A stretch of DNA of 43,688 bases from Streptosporangiaceae bacterium (lineage in GTDB: Bacteria > Actinomycetota > Actinomycetes > Streptosporangiales > Streptosporangiaceae). The number at the start of each line of letters is the position of its first letter. The stretch's first letter is position 1. This document shows, piece by piece, positions 1-8,699 of this stretch. Both the position numbers and the translations under genes were made by a program. The stretch spans positions 1 to 43,688 of the forward strand of contig JAICWX010000033.1 in NCBI GenBank assembly GCA_025934635.1. Reading direction: 5' to 3'. The notes below the pieces were generated by a model that worked only from the letters and a program-made list of their open reading frames with translations, did no database searches and had not been told where the DNA came from.

Positions 1-816
1 GATCAGCTGGGGGCGGCGTTGTTCCTGGCGGTGCGGATGGGTCAGCCGATCTTGCTGGAGGGCGAGCCGGGGGTGGGCAAGACCGAGGCCGCCAAGGCGC
101 TGGCGGCGGCGATCGGTACCCCGCTGGTGCGGTTGCAGTGCTATGAGGGGATCACGGCGTCTGAGGCGCTGTATGAGTGGAACTATCCGCGGCAGCTGCT
201 GGCGATCCGGCTGGCGGAGGCGGCGGGGGACCGGATCTCGGACCGGGACCTGTTCACGAATGAGTACCTGCTGCCCCGGCCGCTGCTGTCGGCGCTGCTG
301 CATCCGGGGCCGCGGCCGGCGGTGCTGCTGATCGATGAGGTGGACCGGGCTGATGATGAGTTCGAGGCGTTCTTGTTCGAGCTGCTGGCGGAGGCGGCGG
401 TGACGATCCCGGAGCTGGGGACGCAGCGGGCGGTGCTGGCGCCGGTGACGGTGCTGACGTCGAACCGGACGCGGGATCTGCATGACGCGCTGAAGCGGCG
501 GTGCCTGTATCACTGGATCGCGTATCCGGGTACGGCGCGGGTGGCGGAGATCGTCCGCCGGCGGGTGCCCGCGTCGGGGGAGCGGCTATCCGGCCAGGTC
601 GCGGCCGCCGTCAGCCGGCTCCGGGCGCTGGACCTGACCAAGCCGCCGGGGATCTCGGAGGCGATCAGCTGGGCGTTCGCGGTGAGCGTGTTCGGCGCCG
701 CCGAGCTCGACGCCCCGGTCGCCGGCCAGACCCTGTCCACGGTGCTGAAGTACCCCGAAGACGAGGACACGGTCCGCCAGGCCGGCCTGGCGGCAGTGGT
801 GGGTCGCATTGACTGA
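1..816 (+). CDS. MoxR-family AAA+ ATPase (CoxD-like), 5' end cut by window
   Basis: The frame is open from base 1, so the true start lies upstream; 271 codons are visible. Walker A (GEPGVGKT) is at visible codons 21-28, Walker B (LLIDEVDRAD) near 108-117, followed by a sensor-like VLTSNRTRDL and an arginine-rich RRCLYHW segment. MoxR ATPases partner with VWA proteins and act as chaperones that mature or insert metal centres; CoxD does this for the Mo/Cu site of CO dehydrogenase. The next gene is exactly such a VWA partner, overlapping by 8 bases, so the two are probably co-translated. Codons up to about 560 favour G-ending triplets (gcg for Ala), while later ones shift to C-ending. Family assignment is secure; the link to the hydroxylase further on is inferred from neighbourhood. 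Confidence 0.9.
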   Translation, partial: DQLGAALFLAVRMGQPILLEGEPGVGKTEAAKALAAAIGTPLVRLQCYEGITASEALYEWNYPRQLLAIRLAEAAGDRISDRDLFTNEYLLPRPLLSALLHPGPRPAVLLIDEVDRADDEFEAFLFELLAEAAVTIPELGTQRAVLAPVTVLTSNRTRDLHDALKRRCLYHWIAYPGTARVAEIVRRRVPASGERLSGQVAAAVSRLRALDLTKPPGISEAISWAFAVSVFGAAELDAPVAGQTLSTVLKYPEDEDTVRQAGLAAVVGRID

Positions 817-2029
817 ACCCGGGATCCTGCCCGGGGCAGCCGGGCCGGACGTGGCGGCCATGGCGACCGGCCTGGGGATCGCCCTGCATACGGCGGGCCT
901 GCCGGTCGGGCCGGACCGGTGTGAGCGGCTGGCCCGCGCGGTGACGGTCATGGGCGCGGCCTCGCTGGCCGACCTGCGGGCCTGCGCGCTGGCCACGATG
1001 GTGTCGGACCCGGGCCAGATGGCTACCTTCGACCGGGTCTTCGCGGCCATCTTCGGCGGCCCGTCACCGTTCCGGAACCTGCCGCCGCTGCCTGCGCCTC
1101 CGTCGTTCCAGCGCCCCGACGGCCCGTCGGCGGACGGCTCGTCCGCCGGAGATCCGGACGGCCTGACGTCGGGTCTCCAGATGATCGAGGCCGGCCCGCC
1201 GTCCGGCGATGACGGCGACGGTGCGGACCTGCCCGAGGGGCCGGCCCTGCAGCGGGTGGCCTCGGCCACCGAGCGGCTGCGCGGCCGCGACTTCACCGAG
1301 CTGTCCCCGGCCGAGCTGCGCCAGCTGATCTCGCTCATGCGGGAGCTGAACCTGGCCATCCCGCCGCGGCGCACCCGGCGGTTCCGGGGACCTCGGAAAG
1401 GAAAGCGTACTGACCTGCGGCGGACCATGCGCCAGGCCCGGCGTTCGGGCGGTGAGGTCATCCGCTTGTCCCATCAGGCCCGGGTGGTGCGGCCGCGCCG
1501 CCTAGTCGTCCTGTGCGACATATCCGGCTCCATGGAGCCCTACGCCCGGGCCTTGCTGCTGCTCCTCTACGCGCTCAACGGAGGCCAGTTTCGCAGCAGC
1601 GAGAACCGGCCTGAGGTGTTCAGCTTCGCCACCCGGCTGACCCGGCTGACCCCGACGCTTTCCGCGGCCAGTCCGGCCACCATGCTGGCCAAAGCGGGCG
1701 AGGCCGCCCCGGACTGGTCCGGCGGGACCCGGATCGGCGCCGCGCTCAAGGAGTTCAACGACCGCTACGGCACCCGGGGCATGGCCCGCGGCGCGGTGGT
1801 GCTGATCATCTCCGACGGCTGGGAGACCGGCGACCCCGGACTGCTCGGCCAGCAGATGGCCCGGCTGGCCCGGGTGGCCTACCGGATCGTCTGGGCCAAC
1901 CCGCGCACCCAGTCACCGCGCTACCGGCCCGAGGTCGGCGGCATGGCCGCGGCCTGGCCGTACTGCGACGCGGTAGTCAGCGCGCACAACCTGGACGCCC
2001 TGGACGACCTGCTCGCCGCGCTCAGCTGA
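809..2029 (+). CDS. coxE: CoxE-like VWA-domain protein
   Basis: A 406-residue protein starting at TTG and overlapping the ATPase gene by 8 bases. The C-terminal half is a von Willebrand A fold of the CoxE type: RRLVVLCDISGSM carries the MIDAS motif D237-x-S239-x-S241, and a later LIISDGWETGD matches the fourth conserved stretch. The N-terminal 200 residues are poorly conserved, with a low-complexity acidic, proline-rich linker (about 90-150). In characterised systems CoxE works with the MoxR ATPase CoxD to activate the Mo-hydroxylase active site in the cytoplasm. The strict gene pairing here supports that role. The TTG start is chosen because it gives tight coupling; a later start is possible. 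Confidence 0.88.
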   Translation: MTEPGILPGAAGPDVAAMATGLGIALHTAGLPVGPDRCERLARAVTVMGAASLADLRACALATMVSDPGQMATFDRVFAAIFGGPSPFRNLPPLPAPPSFQRPDGPSADGSSAGDPDGLTSGLQMIEAGPPSGDDGDGADLPEGPALQRVASATERLRGRDFTELSPAELRQLISLMRELNLAIPPRRTRRFRGPRKGKRTDLRRTMRQARRSGGEVIRLSHQARVVRPRRLVVLCDISGSMEPYARALLLLLYALNGGQFRSSENRPEVFSFATRLTRLTPTLSAASPATMLAKAGEAAPDWSGGTRIGAALKEFNDRYGTRGMARGAVVLIISDGWETGDPGLLGQQMARLARVAYRIVWANPRTQSPRYRPEVGGMAAAWPYCDAVVSAHNLDALDDLLAALS

Positions 2030-3167
2030 GAGCGAGCTGGTGGTGGATGCGGCCTTCGGTGCCGGTCAGGGGCTGGCCGGTGCCGCCCCAGCGGAGCTGG
2101 ATCAGCTCGGCGGCGATCGAGACGGCGGTCTCCTCCGGTGTCCGGGCCCCCAGGTCCAGGCCGATCGGGGACCGCAGCCGGGCCAGCTCCGGCTCGGTCA
2201 GGCCGGCTTCGCGGAGCCGGGCCAGCCGGTCGTCATGGGTCCGGCGGCTGCCCATCGCCCCGATGTAGGCGGCCGGGGTCCGCAGCGCCACCTCCAGCAG
2301 CGGCACGTCGAACTTCGGGTCATGGGTCAGCACGCAGATCACCGTCCGGGCATCGACCTCGGTCCCGGCCAGGAACCGGTGCGGCCAGTCCACCACGACC
2401 TCGTCCGCGTCGGGGAACCGGGACGCGGTCGCGAACACCTTCCGCGCATCGCACACCGTCACCCGGTAGCCCAGGAACTTCCCCGCCCGCGCCACCGCGG
2501 CGGCGAAGTCGATCGCCCCGAACACCAGCATCCGCGGCGCCGGTGCGAACGAGTTCACGAACACGGCCAGGTCATCACCGCGCCGCTCCCCGTGCGCGCC
2601 GTACCGGCGGATCCCGGTCAGCCCCTGCGCCAGCATCCCGCGCACGTCATCATCGACCGCCGCGTCGATCCGCGCCGACCCCAGCGTCCCCGACGCCCCG
2701 GCATGCCAGCCGTCCGGCGGACCGCCCTCGCCGGCCCAGATCACCCGCCGCGCGCCGATCCGCCCCGGCCCGGCGATCACGGTCGCGACCGCGACCGGCT
2801 CGCCGCGCCCGACCGCCGCGGCGATCTCCCCCAGCTCGGGAAAACTCGCCCGGTCGACTCGCTCGACGAACATGTCGATGATCCCGCCGCAGGTCAGGCC
2901 GACCGCGAACGCGTCATCATCACTGACCCCGTAGGTCTGCGACACCGGCTCCCCGGTCCGGCAGACCTCCAGCGCCAGCTCATAGACGGCCCCCTCCACG
3001 CAGCCGCCGGACACGCTGCCGGCCACCTCGTGATCAGCGGCCGCCAAGACCGCCAGCGCCGCCCCCGGGTCCCGCGGCGCACTGCGGTACGTGCCCACCA
3101 CCGTCGCCAGGCCGAAAGACTCCCCGGCCTCCCACCACTTGGCGACCTTGCCCAGAATGTCACGCAC
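2022..3167 (-). CDS. xdhC: XdhC/CoxI family Mo-cofactor maturation protein
   Basis: A 381-residue protein. Although the frame opens much further upstream, GTG at 3167 fits the family N-terminus (MRDILGKVAKWWEAGE) and has GAGG about six bases upstream. The N-terminal CoxI domain has the conserved SGGCVEGAVYE with Cys56. The C-terminal Rossmann domain carries MLVFGAIDFAAAVARAG and the family signature YIGAMGSRRTHDDRL. XdhC binds molybdenum cofactor, promotes its sulfuration and delivers it to xanthine-dehydrogenase-family enzymes. It converges on and overlaps the coxE gene by 8 bases, and is followed upstream by coxG. FGAIDFA replaces the classical GxGxxA dinucleotide loop, so nucleotide binding may be altered. 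Confidence 0.9.
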   Translation of the reverse strand: MRDILGKVAKWWEAGESFGLATVVGTYRSAPRDPGAALAVLAAADHEVAGSVSGGCVEGAVYELALEVCRTGEPVSQTYGVSDDDAFAVGLTCGGIIDMFVERVDRASFPELGEIAAAVGRGEPVAVATVIAGPGRIGARRVIWAGEGGPPDGWHAGASGTLGSARIDAAVDDDVRGMLAQGLTGIRRYGAHGERRGDDLAVFVNSFAPAPRMLVFGAIDFAAAVARAGKFLGYRVTVCDARKVFATASRFPDADEVVVDWPHRFLAGTEVDARTVICVLTHDPKFDVPLLEVALRTPAAYIGAMGSRRTHDDRLARLREAGLTEPELARLRSPIGLDLGARTPEETAVSIAAELIQLRWGGTGQPLTGTEGRIHHQLALS

Positions 3168-3261
3168 GTACGTCACCTCGACTGTAACCGACCTGCTAAA
3201 GGGGCCAACTAGCCGCACCGCAGACGGTATTCCCGGCGGGACTACCGTCATGGCGGCCTGG

Positions 3262-4038
3262 CTAGCCCTTCCGTGCGCCTCGCCGTAGCAGATGCCGGAA
3301 CCGCCGGCCGAGCAGCGCGAGGGCCGCCGCCACGGCGGCGACGGGGACGACCCGCTTGAGGATCGCCGGGCCGACCAGCCGGACCAGGTTGAGCGAGTCG
3401 TCGTCCTTCGGCGCCGCCGGCGCCGCGGCCGCACTGACGGCCGGCCTGGCAGCGACCGGGGTAACGGCGGCGGGCGGCGCGTCCGGGCTGGTTTCGGCGG
3501 CCCGGGTTCCGCCGTCGGCCGCGGCCGCGCTGGCCTCAGCAGCGGGGGCGCTGGCATCGGTACCGTCCGCGGTGGGCCCGTTGCTGTCGGAGATCAGCTG
3601 GGCCAGGTTGTCAGCGAACTTCTCGACCAGCTTGCCACCGACTTCCGCGATGACGCCACGGCCGAACTGAGCCGGACGGCCGGTCACGTTCATCGTCGTG
3701 TGAATGACGACCCGGGTGCTCTCCCCGGACTCCTCGGGCTCCAGCGAAGCCCGGACGGTCGCCGACGCGGTACCCGAGCCGCGGGTCTCCTTGCCCGTCG
3801 CTTCCAGTACCACTACCTGGGCCTCGGCGTCCCGCTCAATGAACTTCGCGGTGCCGCGGTAGGTCAGCGACACCGGGCCGACCTTGACCTTGATGCGGCC
3901 GGTAACCACCTCGCCGTCGAACTCCTCGACCGTCGCGCCGGGCATGCACGGCGCGATCCTCTCCACGTCGAGAAGCACTTCCCACGCGTGGGCGGGCGAG
4001 GTGGGAACACTGAAGACGTTATCGAGCTCCATGCTCAT
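3262..4038 (-). CDS. coxG: CoxG-like SRPBCC protein with C-terminal membrane anchor
   Basis: A 258-residue protein; ATG at 4038 is preceded by GAGAGGGA and gives the family start MSMELDNVFSVP. Residues 1-150 form a CoxG (carbon monoxide dehydrogenase subunit G) START-like domain, with CMPGATVEEF and the GRPAQFGRGVIAEV loop. An Ala/Pro-rich linker follows, then a hydrophobic helix near 225-248 ended by basic residues, as in CoxG proteins that tether the enzyme to the inner face of the membrane. It lies 94 bases upstream of xdhC in the same direction, so they may be co-transcribed. The family is clear; the partner enzyme (the hydroxylase at 5864-9572) is inferred. Confidence 0.88.
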   Translation of the reverse strand: MSMELDNVFSVPTSPAHAWEVLLDVERIAPCMPGATVEEFDGEVVTGRIKVKVGPVSLTYRGTAKFIERDAEAQVVVLEATGKETRGSGTASATVRASLEPEESGESTRVVIHTTMNVTGRPAQFGRGVIAEVGGKLVEKFADNLAQLISDSNGPTADGTDASAPAAEASAAAADGGTRAAETSPDAPPAAVTPVAARPAVSAAAAPAAPKDDDSLNLVRLVGPAILKRVVPVAAVAAALALLGRRFRHLLRRGARKG

Positions 4039-4149
4039 CGGTGAATCCCTCTCTCTGGCTGGATCCAATCAGTGAATCATGCCCGCGATGACTTGATGCC
4101 ACCGCACTGCCAGCCCTGACGGTGATTTCCGCTTCGGCCGCAGGTGGCC

Positions 4150-4941
4150 TTAGCTCAGCCCGGACCATAGGTACCGGGCGCCGATGGCGATGACGAGGAT
4201 GCCAGTGACCCGGCGGATGAGGACGTCGGGAAGGCGGCCCTGGATGCGCGCCCCGGTATAGGCGCCGGCCAGCCCGCCGAGGCCCAGGGCGATCCCGGTG
4301 GGCCAGTCGGGGGCGACGGAGCCGGAATGGCGGGCAGACAAGATGGTGAAGGTCACGACCCCGGCCACGGAGGTGACGAAGGTGGAGGCCAGGGCGGCGG
4401 GGGCGACGTCGGCGGCCGGGCGGCCGGCGCCGATCAGGACCGGGGACAAGATGGAGCCGCCGCCGATGCCGTAGATGCCGCCGACGCAGCCGACCGCGCA
4501 GGCCAGCCCGGTCAGGACAGGGGAGGGGATGCGGCGCGGCGGGCGGGCGGGATCTGCCTGCCGGGGCCCGGTAACGGCGAGCCATACTCCCAGGGGCAGC
4601 AGGACGGCGGACACGACAAGACCGAAGATCTTCGGGCCGGGGATCAGCTCGACGCGGATAACGGATCCGGCGACAACGCCGGGCAGGGCCCCGGCGGTGA
4701 GCAGCAGGGCCAGGCCGCCGCCGGCCTGGTGCTGCCGCCGGAACCGGTACAGGGCCCCGGGGGTGGCGATGACGTTGTAGAGCAGGTTGGTCGGCGTGAC
4801 CGCCGGGCTGGGTGTACCCAGCACGCTGACCTGGAACGGCAGCAGCAGGACAGCGCCGGAGATGCCAGCCGGGGTGGCGATCACGGCGATCCCGTAGGCC
4901 GCGATCAGGGCCACAGCCACGGTCCATCCGGTCCCGTGCAC
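4150..4941 (-). CDS. TSUP (TauE/SafE) family membrane transporter
   Basis: A 263-residue, strongly hydrophobic protein with GTG start at 4941 and about seven to eight predicted membrane segments. The two internal repeats typical of TauE/SafE carriers are visible: PAGISGAVLLLPFQV near the N-terminus and YGIGGGSILSPVLI in the middle, both with the conserved small-residue and proline pattern. The family exports sulfite, sulfoacetate or other small organic anions. It sits between coxG and the regulator and divergent from the latter, with an inverted repeat 51 bases upstream of its start, so it may be co-regulated with the hydroxylase and move its substrate or product. The substrate cannot be read from the sequence. 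Confidence 0.85.
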   Translation of the reverse strand: MHGTGWTVAVALIAAYGIAVIATPAGISGAVLLLPFQVSVLGTPSPAVTPTNLLYNVIATPGALYRFRRQHQAGGGLALLLTAGALPGVVAGSVIRVELIPGPKIFGLVVSAVLLPLGVWLAVTGPRQADPARPPRRIPSPVLTGLACAVGCVGGIYGIGGGSILSPVLIGAGRPAADVAPAALASTFVTSVAGVVTFTILSARHSGSVAPDWPTGIALGLGGLAGAYTGARIQGRLPDVLIRRVTGILVIAIGARYLWSGLS

Positions 4942-4991
4942 CCGGCCACCGTAACCGGGCCTGGCCGTTCCCGGGGCCGATGCCGGGGAGG

Positions 4992-5041
4992 TTTGCGCAG
5001 GTCAACCATTAGCTGCGCCATTGGTGCTTGACCAGCGCAAA
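4992..5041. promoter_or_regulatory. Long inverted repeat, probable operator
   Basis: Left arm TTTGCGCAGGTCAA (4992-5005) and right arm TTGACCAGCGCAAA (5028-5041) match as inverted repeats at 13 of 14 positions, with a 22-base spacer. It lies between the divergent TSUP gene (51 bases from its start) and PadR-type gene (113 bases from its start). A near-identical half-site recurs at 9664-9677 upstream of the coxM-like gene. Size and placement suit a dimeric winged-helix regulator; identity of the binder is inferred. Confidence 0.7.
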
Positions 5042-5154
5042 CATGCTGTCATTTCGTGACTTACCTGGCCCGAGGTGATTAGCGTTGCGGTATCAGGACC
5101 CGGCCGGGCCGATCCGGCTGGGCCATGGCCTTGCAGTCCGGGCGAGGAGCCACG

Positions 5155-5730
5155 ATGCCGCGACGGCATGGTCCGGGGCTGTCGCTGGCTGAGTGGCTGG
5201 TGCTGTGCCTGGTCAGCCAGGAACCCGCGCACTGCTTCGCGCTGGCCGCCCTGCTGGCTCCCGGCGGCAGCCTCGGCACGGTGTGGCATGTGCACAAGGC
5301 GGAGGTCTACCGGGCGGCCCAGCGGCTGGAGCGCCTCGGCCTGATCACGGCGGCCGGTAAGCAGGTCACCAGCCTGGGGCCGCCCAGGGCCCGGCTGTGT
5401 GCCACGCCCGAAGGACACCGGGCCGCTCATGGATGGCTGCGCCAGCCCGCCGGGCACGCCCGCGATGTGCGGTCAGAGCTGCTGGTCAAGCTGGCCTTGC
5501 TGGCCCGGGCCGGCGCCGATCCCGGCGACCTGCTGCGGGGCCAGCGCCGCCAGCTCACCCCGGTGGCCGAGGGACTAGCCCGCCAGTTGCGCACCGCCTC
5601 GGGGTCCGCCCGGTCCCTGACGCTGTGGCGGCACGGATCGGTCTGCGCGACGCTGCGGTTCATCGACGTTCTGCTGGCCGCCGCACCCGCGCCGCGGGCT
5701 GAGAGCGCACCGGCCGCAGCGGCGAGGTGA
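5155..5730 (+). CDS. PadR-type winged-helix transcriptional regulator
   Basis: A 191-residue protein. ATG at 5155 is preferred over the in-frame ATG at 5125 because GAGGAG sits seven bases ahead of it. The N-terminus LSLAEWLVLCLVSQEPAHCFALA followed by VYRAAQRLERLGLI is a PadR/MarR-like winged helix, and a long helical C-terminal part (about 95-180) fits the PadR dimerisation region. It is alone in its orientation amid the molybdenum-enzyme genes and divergent from the transporter, with an inverted repeat in the shared intergenic region, so it is the natural candidate regulator of the module. Ligand unknown. Confidence 0.82.
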   Translation: MPRRHGPGLSLAEWLVLCLVSQEPAHCFALAALLAPGGSLGTVWHVHKAEVYRAAQRLERLGLITAAGKQVTSLGPPRARLCATPEGHRAAHGWLRQPAGHARDVRSELLVKLALLARAGADPGDLLRGQRRQLTPVAEGLARQLRTASGSARSLTLWRHGSVCATLRFIDVLLAAAPAPRAESAPAAAAR

Positions 5731-5785
5731 TATCCCGCCCGCGGGCCATCCCGTCGCGGAATGGAATTCGGCGCCGGCGCGAAGG

Positions 5786-5863
5786 TTCGTCACCGTCAAA
5801 CAGCGCTACGACCCGGGCGAAGTCTTCCGGCTCAACCACGACATCGACCCGGCGGCCGGGAAC
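5786..5863 (+). pseudogene. Remnant of a berberine-bridge/FAD-linked oxidase C-terminus
   Basis: Reading from 5786, the frame encodes FVTVKQRYDPGEVFRLNHDI, the hallmark last segment (BBE domain) of FAD-linked oxidases, where RYDP..FRLN.NI is strongly conserved. Nothing upstream in any frame resembles the rest of such an enzyme: the bases before it belong to the PadR-type gene. The frame runs on without a stop into the antisense of the coxL-like gene. It is therefore a stranded tail of a lost gene, marking an old deletion or insertion breakpoint between the regulator and the hydroxylase operon. Confidence 0.65.
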
Positions 5864-8212
5864 TTACCGGCCCGGGTCCGCCTCCGCGATGAGTTCGAGG
5901 ATGCGGGCCGGGGGCAGGTGCTGCTCGTAGATCCGCACGCCGAAGGGGGAGAGCGCGTCCTCGATGGCGTTCACGATCGTGGGCGGTGCGACGATCATGC
6001 CGCCTTCGCCGACGCCGCGGAAGTTGACGTCGGCGTCGAGCGGCACCGTCTGGAGGTGCTCGATCTCGATGCGCGGGATGTCGCAGGCGGTCGGCATCAG
6101 GTAATCCATGAACGTGGCCGACTGGAAGCTGCCGTCCTCGCCGTACGCCGATCGTTCGAGCAGCACCGCGCCGATGCCCTGCGCGACGCCGCCCCGGATC
6201 TGGCCCTCGACGACGGCCGGATTGATCAGCGCCCCGCAATCTTCGGCGGCGACGTACCGCTCCACCTTCACGATGCCGGTCTCGGTATCGACGTCCACGA
6301 TGGCGCAGTGAGTACCGCCGGACCAGCCGCCCTCGCCGCCGTCGAACGTGGCCTCGACCTCGAGCTTGGCGTCTACGTCGGCACCGAACTGCCCGGCTGC
6401 GGCGCGCTGCGCGACCTCGCTGACGGCGATCGCGCTGGCCGGATCCCCGCGCACCCAGACGTTGCCGTCGGTGATCAGCAGGTCCTGCGCGCTGGCTTCC
6501 ATGAGATGCGCCGCGAAATCGAGCACCTTGGCCTTGAGCTGACGGGCGCCGTGCAGTGTCACGCCTCCGGTCATGGTGGCTGACCGGCTGCCGCCGGTCA
6601 GCCCGAACGGGACGATGTCGCTGTCGCCGATGACGACGCGGACCTGCTCGAACGGCACGCCGAACTCGTCGGCGGCGATCTGGGCCAGGGTCGTCTGGTG
6701 GCTCTGGCCGTGCGGCATCTGACCGGTGAACAGCGCGACGATGCCGTCTTCCTCCAGCCGCAGGCGCATGGACTCCATGCCCATGGGGCCACTGGCCCCC
6801 TCCGGGGCGCGCGGCCCCGGGGCGGCCTCGATGAACGTGGCCACCCCGATGCCGAGGTAGCGGCCCTGCGCTCGCGCTTCGGCCTGGCGGCGCCGGAACG
6901 CGGGGAAGTCCACGAGCCGGGTGACTCGCTCCAGCGACTCCTTCGACGTGGTTCCCGCCAGCGGGCGCCCGGTGATCATCATGGCCGGCGGGTCGGTGCG
7001 CGGGGCGACGTTACGCAGCCGGATATCAACCGGATCCAGGCCGAGTTCCTTCGCGACGAGGTTCAGGACCCGTTCCCGCACGAACGTCTCGGAGGCCCAC
7101 GGCCCGCGGTAGGCGACATAGGTCGCCTTATTCGTGATCACCCCGGTGGACTCGAAGCCCAGGGCCGCGAGCTTGTACGGACCGGGCAGCATCCCTTCCA
7201 TGATGGCCGGGACCATCGCGCCCATCCCCGGGTAGGCGCCGGTGTCGACGACCATCTTCACGTCCAGCCCGAGCAGGTCACCGTCGTCGCTGACCGCCGC
7301 CCGGATGTCGAAGCTTTCCTCGCGTGCCTGCCCGGACACGGTCAGGTTCTCGCCGCGGTCCTCCACCCACTTGACCGGCCGGCCAAGCTGACGCGAGCCG
7401 GCGGCAACGGCGAGTTCTTCGCGTGACGCGCCGATCTTCAGGCCGAACGAGCCGCCGATATCGCCGGCCAGCACGCGCACTTTGTCCGGTTCGATACCGA
7501 GGCGCATGGCGACGGCGATCCTGGTGACGTGAACGCTCTGCGTGGCCGCGTACATCGTCAGGACACCCGCGCCGGCGTCGTAGCTCGCGACGCAGCCGCG
7601 TCCTTCCATCGGCACGTTCTGATGCCGGTGCACGTCGATGTGGAGGTCGATAACCCGGTCAGCGCCCGCGAGCGTGCCGGAGACATCACCGAACTCGTGA
7701 CGTGAGCACGGCAGGGCGATGTTGTCACCGAGGTTGGCGAATAGCGGCGGGCTGCCCGGGTCGAGCGCGAAAGCGGCACTCACGACCGGAGGCAGGTCGT
7801 CGTACTCGACCTCCACCAGCTCGCAGCCGTCCTCGGCCAGGTAACGGCTCTCGGCGATGACGATCGCCACGGGATCGCCGACGAGGCGCACCTTGTCGGT
7901 CGCCAGCAGGGTGAACTCCGGGGTGGGGCCGGCCCAGCCCATGAGAGCCATCAGCGCATCCGGCCCCGGCACCGTCATCGTTTCCAGCTCCGCCCCGGTG
8001 AGCACCGCGACCACCCCGGGCAGCGCCCGTGCCGCCGAGGCGTCCACCGACAGCACCTGAGCGTGAGCCATCGGCGAGCGCACGAACGCGGCGTGCAGCA
8101 TCCCGGGCAGCTTGATGTCGTCGACGTACCGGCCCGCGCCGGTGAGAATGCGCGGGTCTTCCGAGCGCTTGATGCTGGCGCCGGTGTAGCGCTCAGCCGC
8201 GATTGCTGCCAT
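5864..8212 (-). CDS. CoxL-like molybdenum hydroxylase large subunit, AYRGPWA variant
   Basis: A 782-residue xanthine-dehydrogenase-family catalytic subunit, full length. The N-terminal domain (about 15-130) has RRSEDPRILTG-like sequence; the Mo-cofactor domains follow with GGSFGLKIGA, TGQMPHGQSHQTTLAQIA and GLTGGSRSATMTGG. The catalytic glutamate of the family is present in GVGEGG (E736). The active-site loop at 367-373 reads AYRGPWA: it lacks the cysteine of form I CO dehydrogenase (AYxCSFR) and differs from form II (AYRGAGR). So this is a cytoplasmic Mo hydroxylase of unassigned substrate, expected to pair with the FeS and FAD subunits encoded just upstream. ATG at 8212 is 13 bases after the small-subunit gene. 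Annotations as CO dehydrogenase would be unsupported. Confidence 0.9.
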   Translation of the reverse strand: MAAIAAERYTGASIKRSEDPRILTGAGRYVDDIKLPGMLHAAFVRSPMAHAQVLSVDASAARALPGVVAVLTGAELETMTVPGPDALMALMGWAGPTPEFTLLATDKVRLVGDPVAIVIAESRYLAEDGCELVEVEYDDLPPVVSAAFALDPGSPPLFANLGDNIALPCSRHEFGDVSGTLAGADRVIDLHIDVHRHQNVPMEGRGCVASYDAGAGVLTMYAATQSVHVTRIAVAMRLGIEPDKVRVLAGDIGGSFGLKIGASREELAVAAGSRQLGRPVKWVEDRGENLTVSGQAREESFDIRAAVSDDGDLLGLDVKMVVDTGAYPGMGAMVPAIMEGMLPGPYKLAALGFESTGVITNKATYVAYRGPWASETFVRERVLNLVAKELGLDPVDIRLRNVAPRTDPPAMMITGRPLAGTTSKESLERVTRLVDFPAFRRRQAEARAQGRYLGIGVATFIEAAPGPRAPEGASGPMGMESMRLRLEEDGIVALFTGQMPHGQSHQTTLAQIAADEFGVPFEQVRVVIGDSDIVPFGLTGGSRSATMTGGVTLHGARQLKAKVLDFAAHLMEASAQDLLITDGNVWVRGDPASAIAVSEVAQRAAAGQFGADVDAKLEVEATFDGGEGGWSGGTHCAIVDVDTETGIVKVERYVAAEDCGALINPAVVEGQIRGGVAQGIGAVLLERSAYGEDGSFQSATFMDYLMPTACDIPRIEIEHLQTVPLDADVNFRGVGEGGMIVAPPTIVNAIEDALSPFGVRIYEQHLPPARILELIAEADPGR

Positions 8213-8225
8213 GGTCGCTCCTCGC

Positions 8226-8696
8226 TCAAGGCTGACGGTTGCGCTCGGCGGCCAGCAGGACGCCGTCGATGATGCTCTGGTAGCCGGTGCACCGGCAGAT
8301 GTTGCCGGACAGCGCCTCGCGGATCTGCTGTTCGCCGGCGTCGGGATGATCGGTGAGGAACGCGGTGGCCTGCATGACGAATCCTGGCGTGCAGAAACCG
8401 CACTGGAAACTGTGCGAATCCCACATCGCCTGCTGCAGCGGGCCGAGCTCGCCGTCCGCGGCGAGCCCTTCGACTGTCGTCACCTCGCGGCCGGCCGCCT
8501 GGACCGCCAGCATCAGGCACGACCGCACCGCCCGGCCGTCGACGATGACCGTGCACGCACCGCAGACCCCGTGCTCGCAGCCGACGTGGGTACCGGTGAG
8601 ATCGAGGTCATCTCGCAGGAAGTCCGCCAGCGTCTTGCGTGCCTCCGGCGAGCCCGTGCGCGTCATGCCGTTGATCTTCAGGGTGATGTCCGCCAT
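8226..8696 (-). CDS. CoxS-like [2Fe-2S] small subunit of Mo hydroxylase
   Basis: A 156-residue iron-sulfur subunit. The plant-ferredoxin-type cluster is held by C40, C45, C48 and C60 (GCEHGVCGACTV ... SC), and the second, four-helix cluster by C99, C102, C134 and C136 (CGFC ... ICRCTGY). All eight cysteines are present, so both clusters should assemble and pass electrons from the Mo site to FAD. The ATG at 8696 lies three bases after the coxM-like stop, so the three subunits are one operon in the order M-S-L. Length and motifs are typical of the family. Confidence 0.95.
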   Translation of the reverse strand: MADITLKINGMTRTGSPEARKTLADFLRDDLDLTGTHVGCEHGVCGACTVIVDGRAVRSCLMLAVQAAGREVTTVEGLAADGELGPLQQAMWDSHSFQCGFCTPGFVMQATAFLTDHPDAGEQQIREALSGNICRCTGYQSIIDGVLLAAERNRQP

Positions 8697-8699
8697 CAG

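Noticed and set aside
3168..3557. N-terminal extension of the XdhC frame
   Set aside because: Arg/Pro-rich nonsense that overlaps coxG; the GTG at 3167 has a ribosome site and the family N-terminus.
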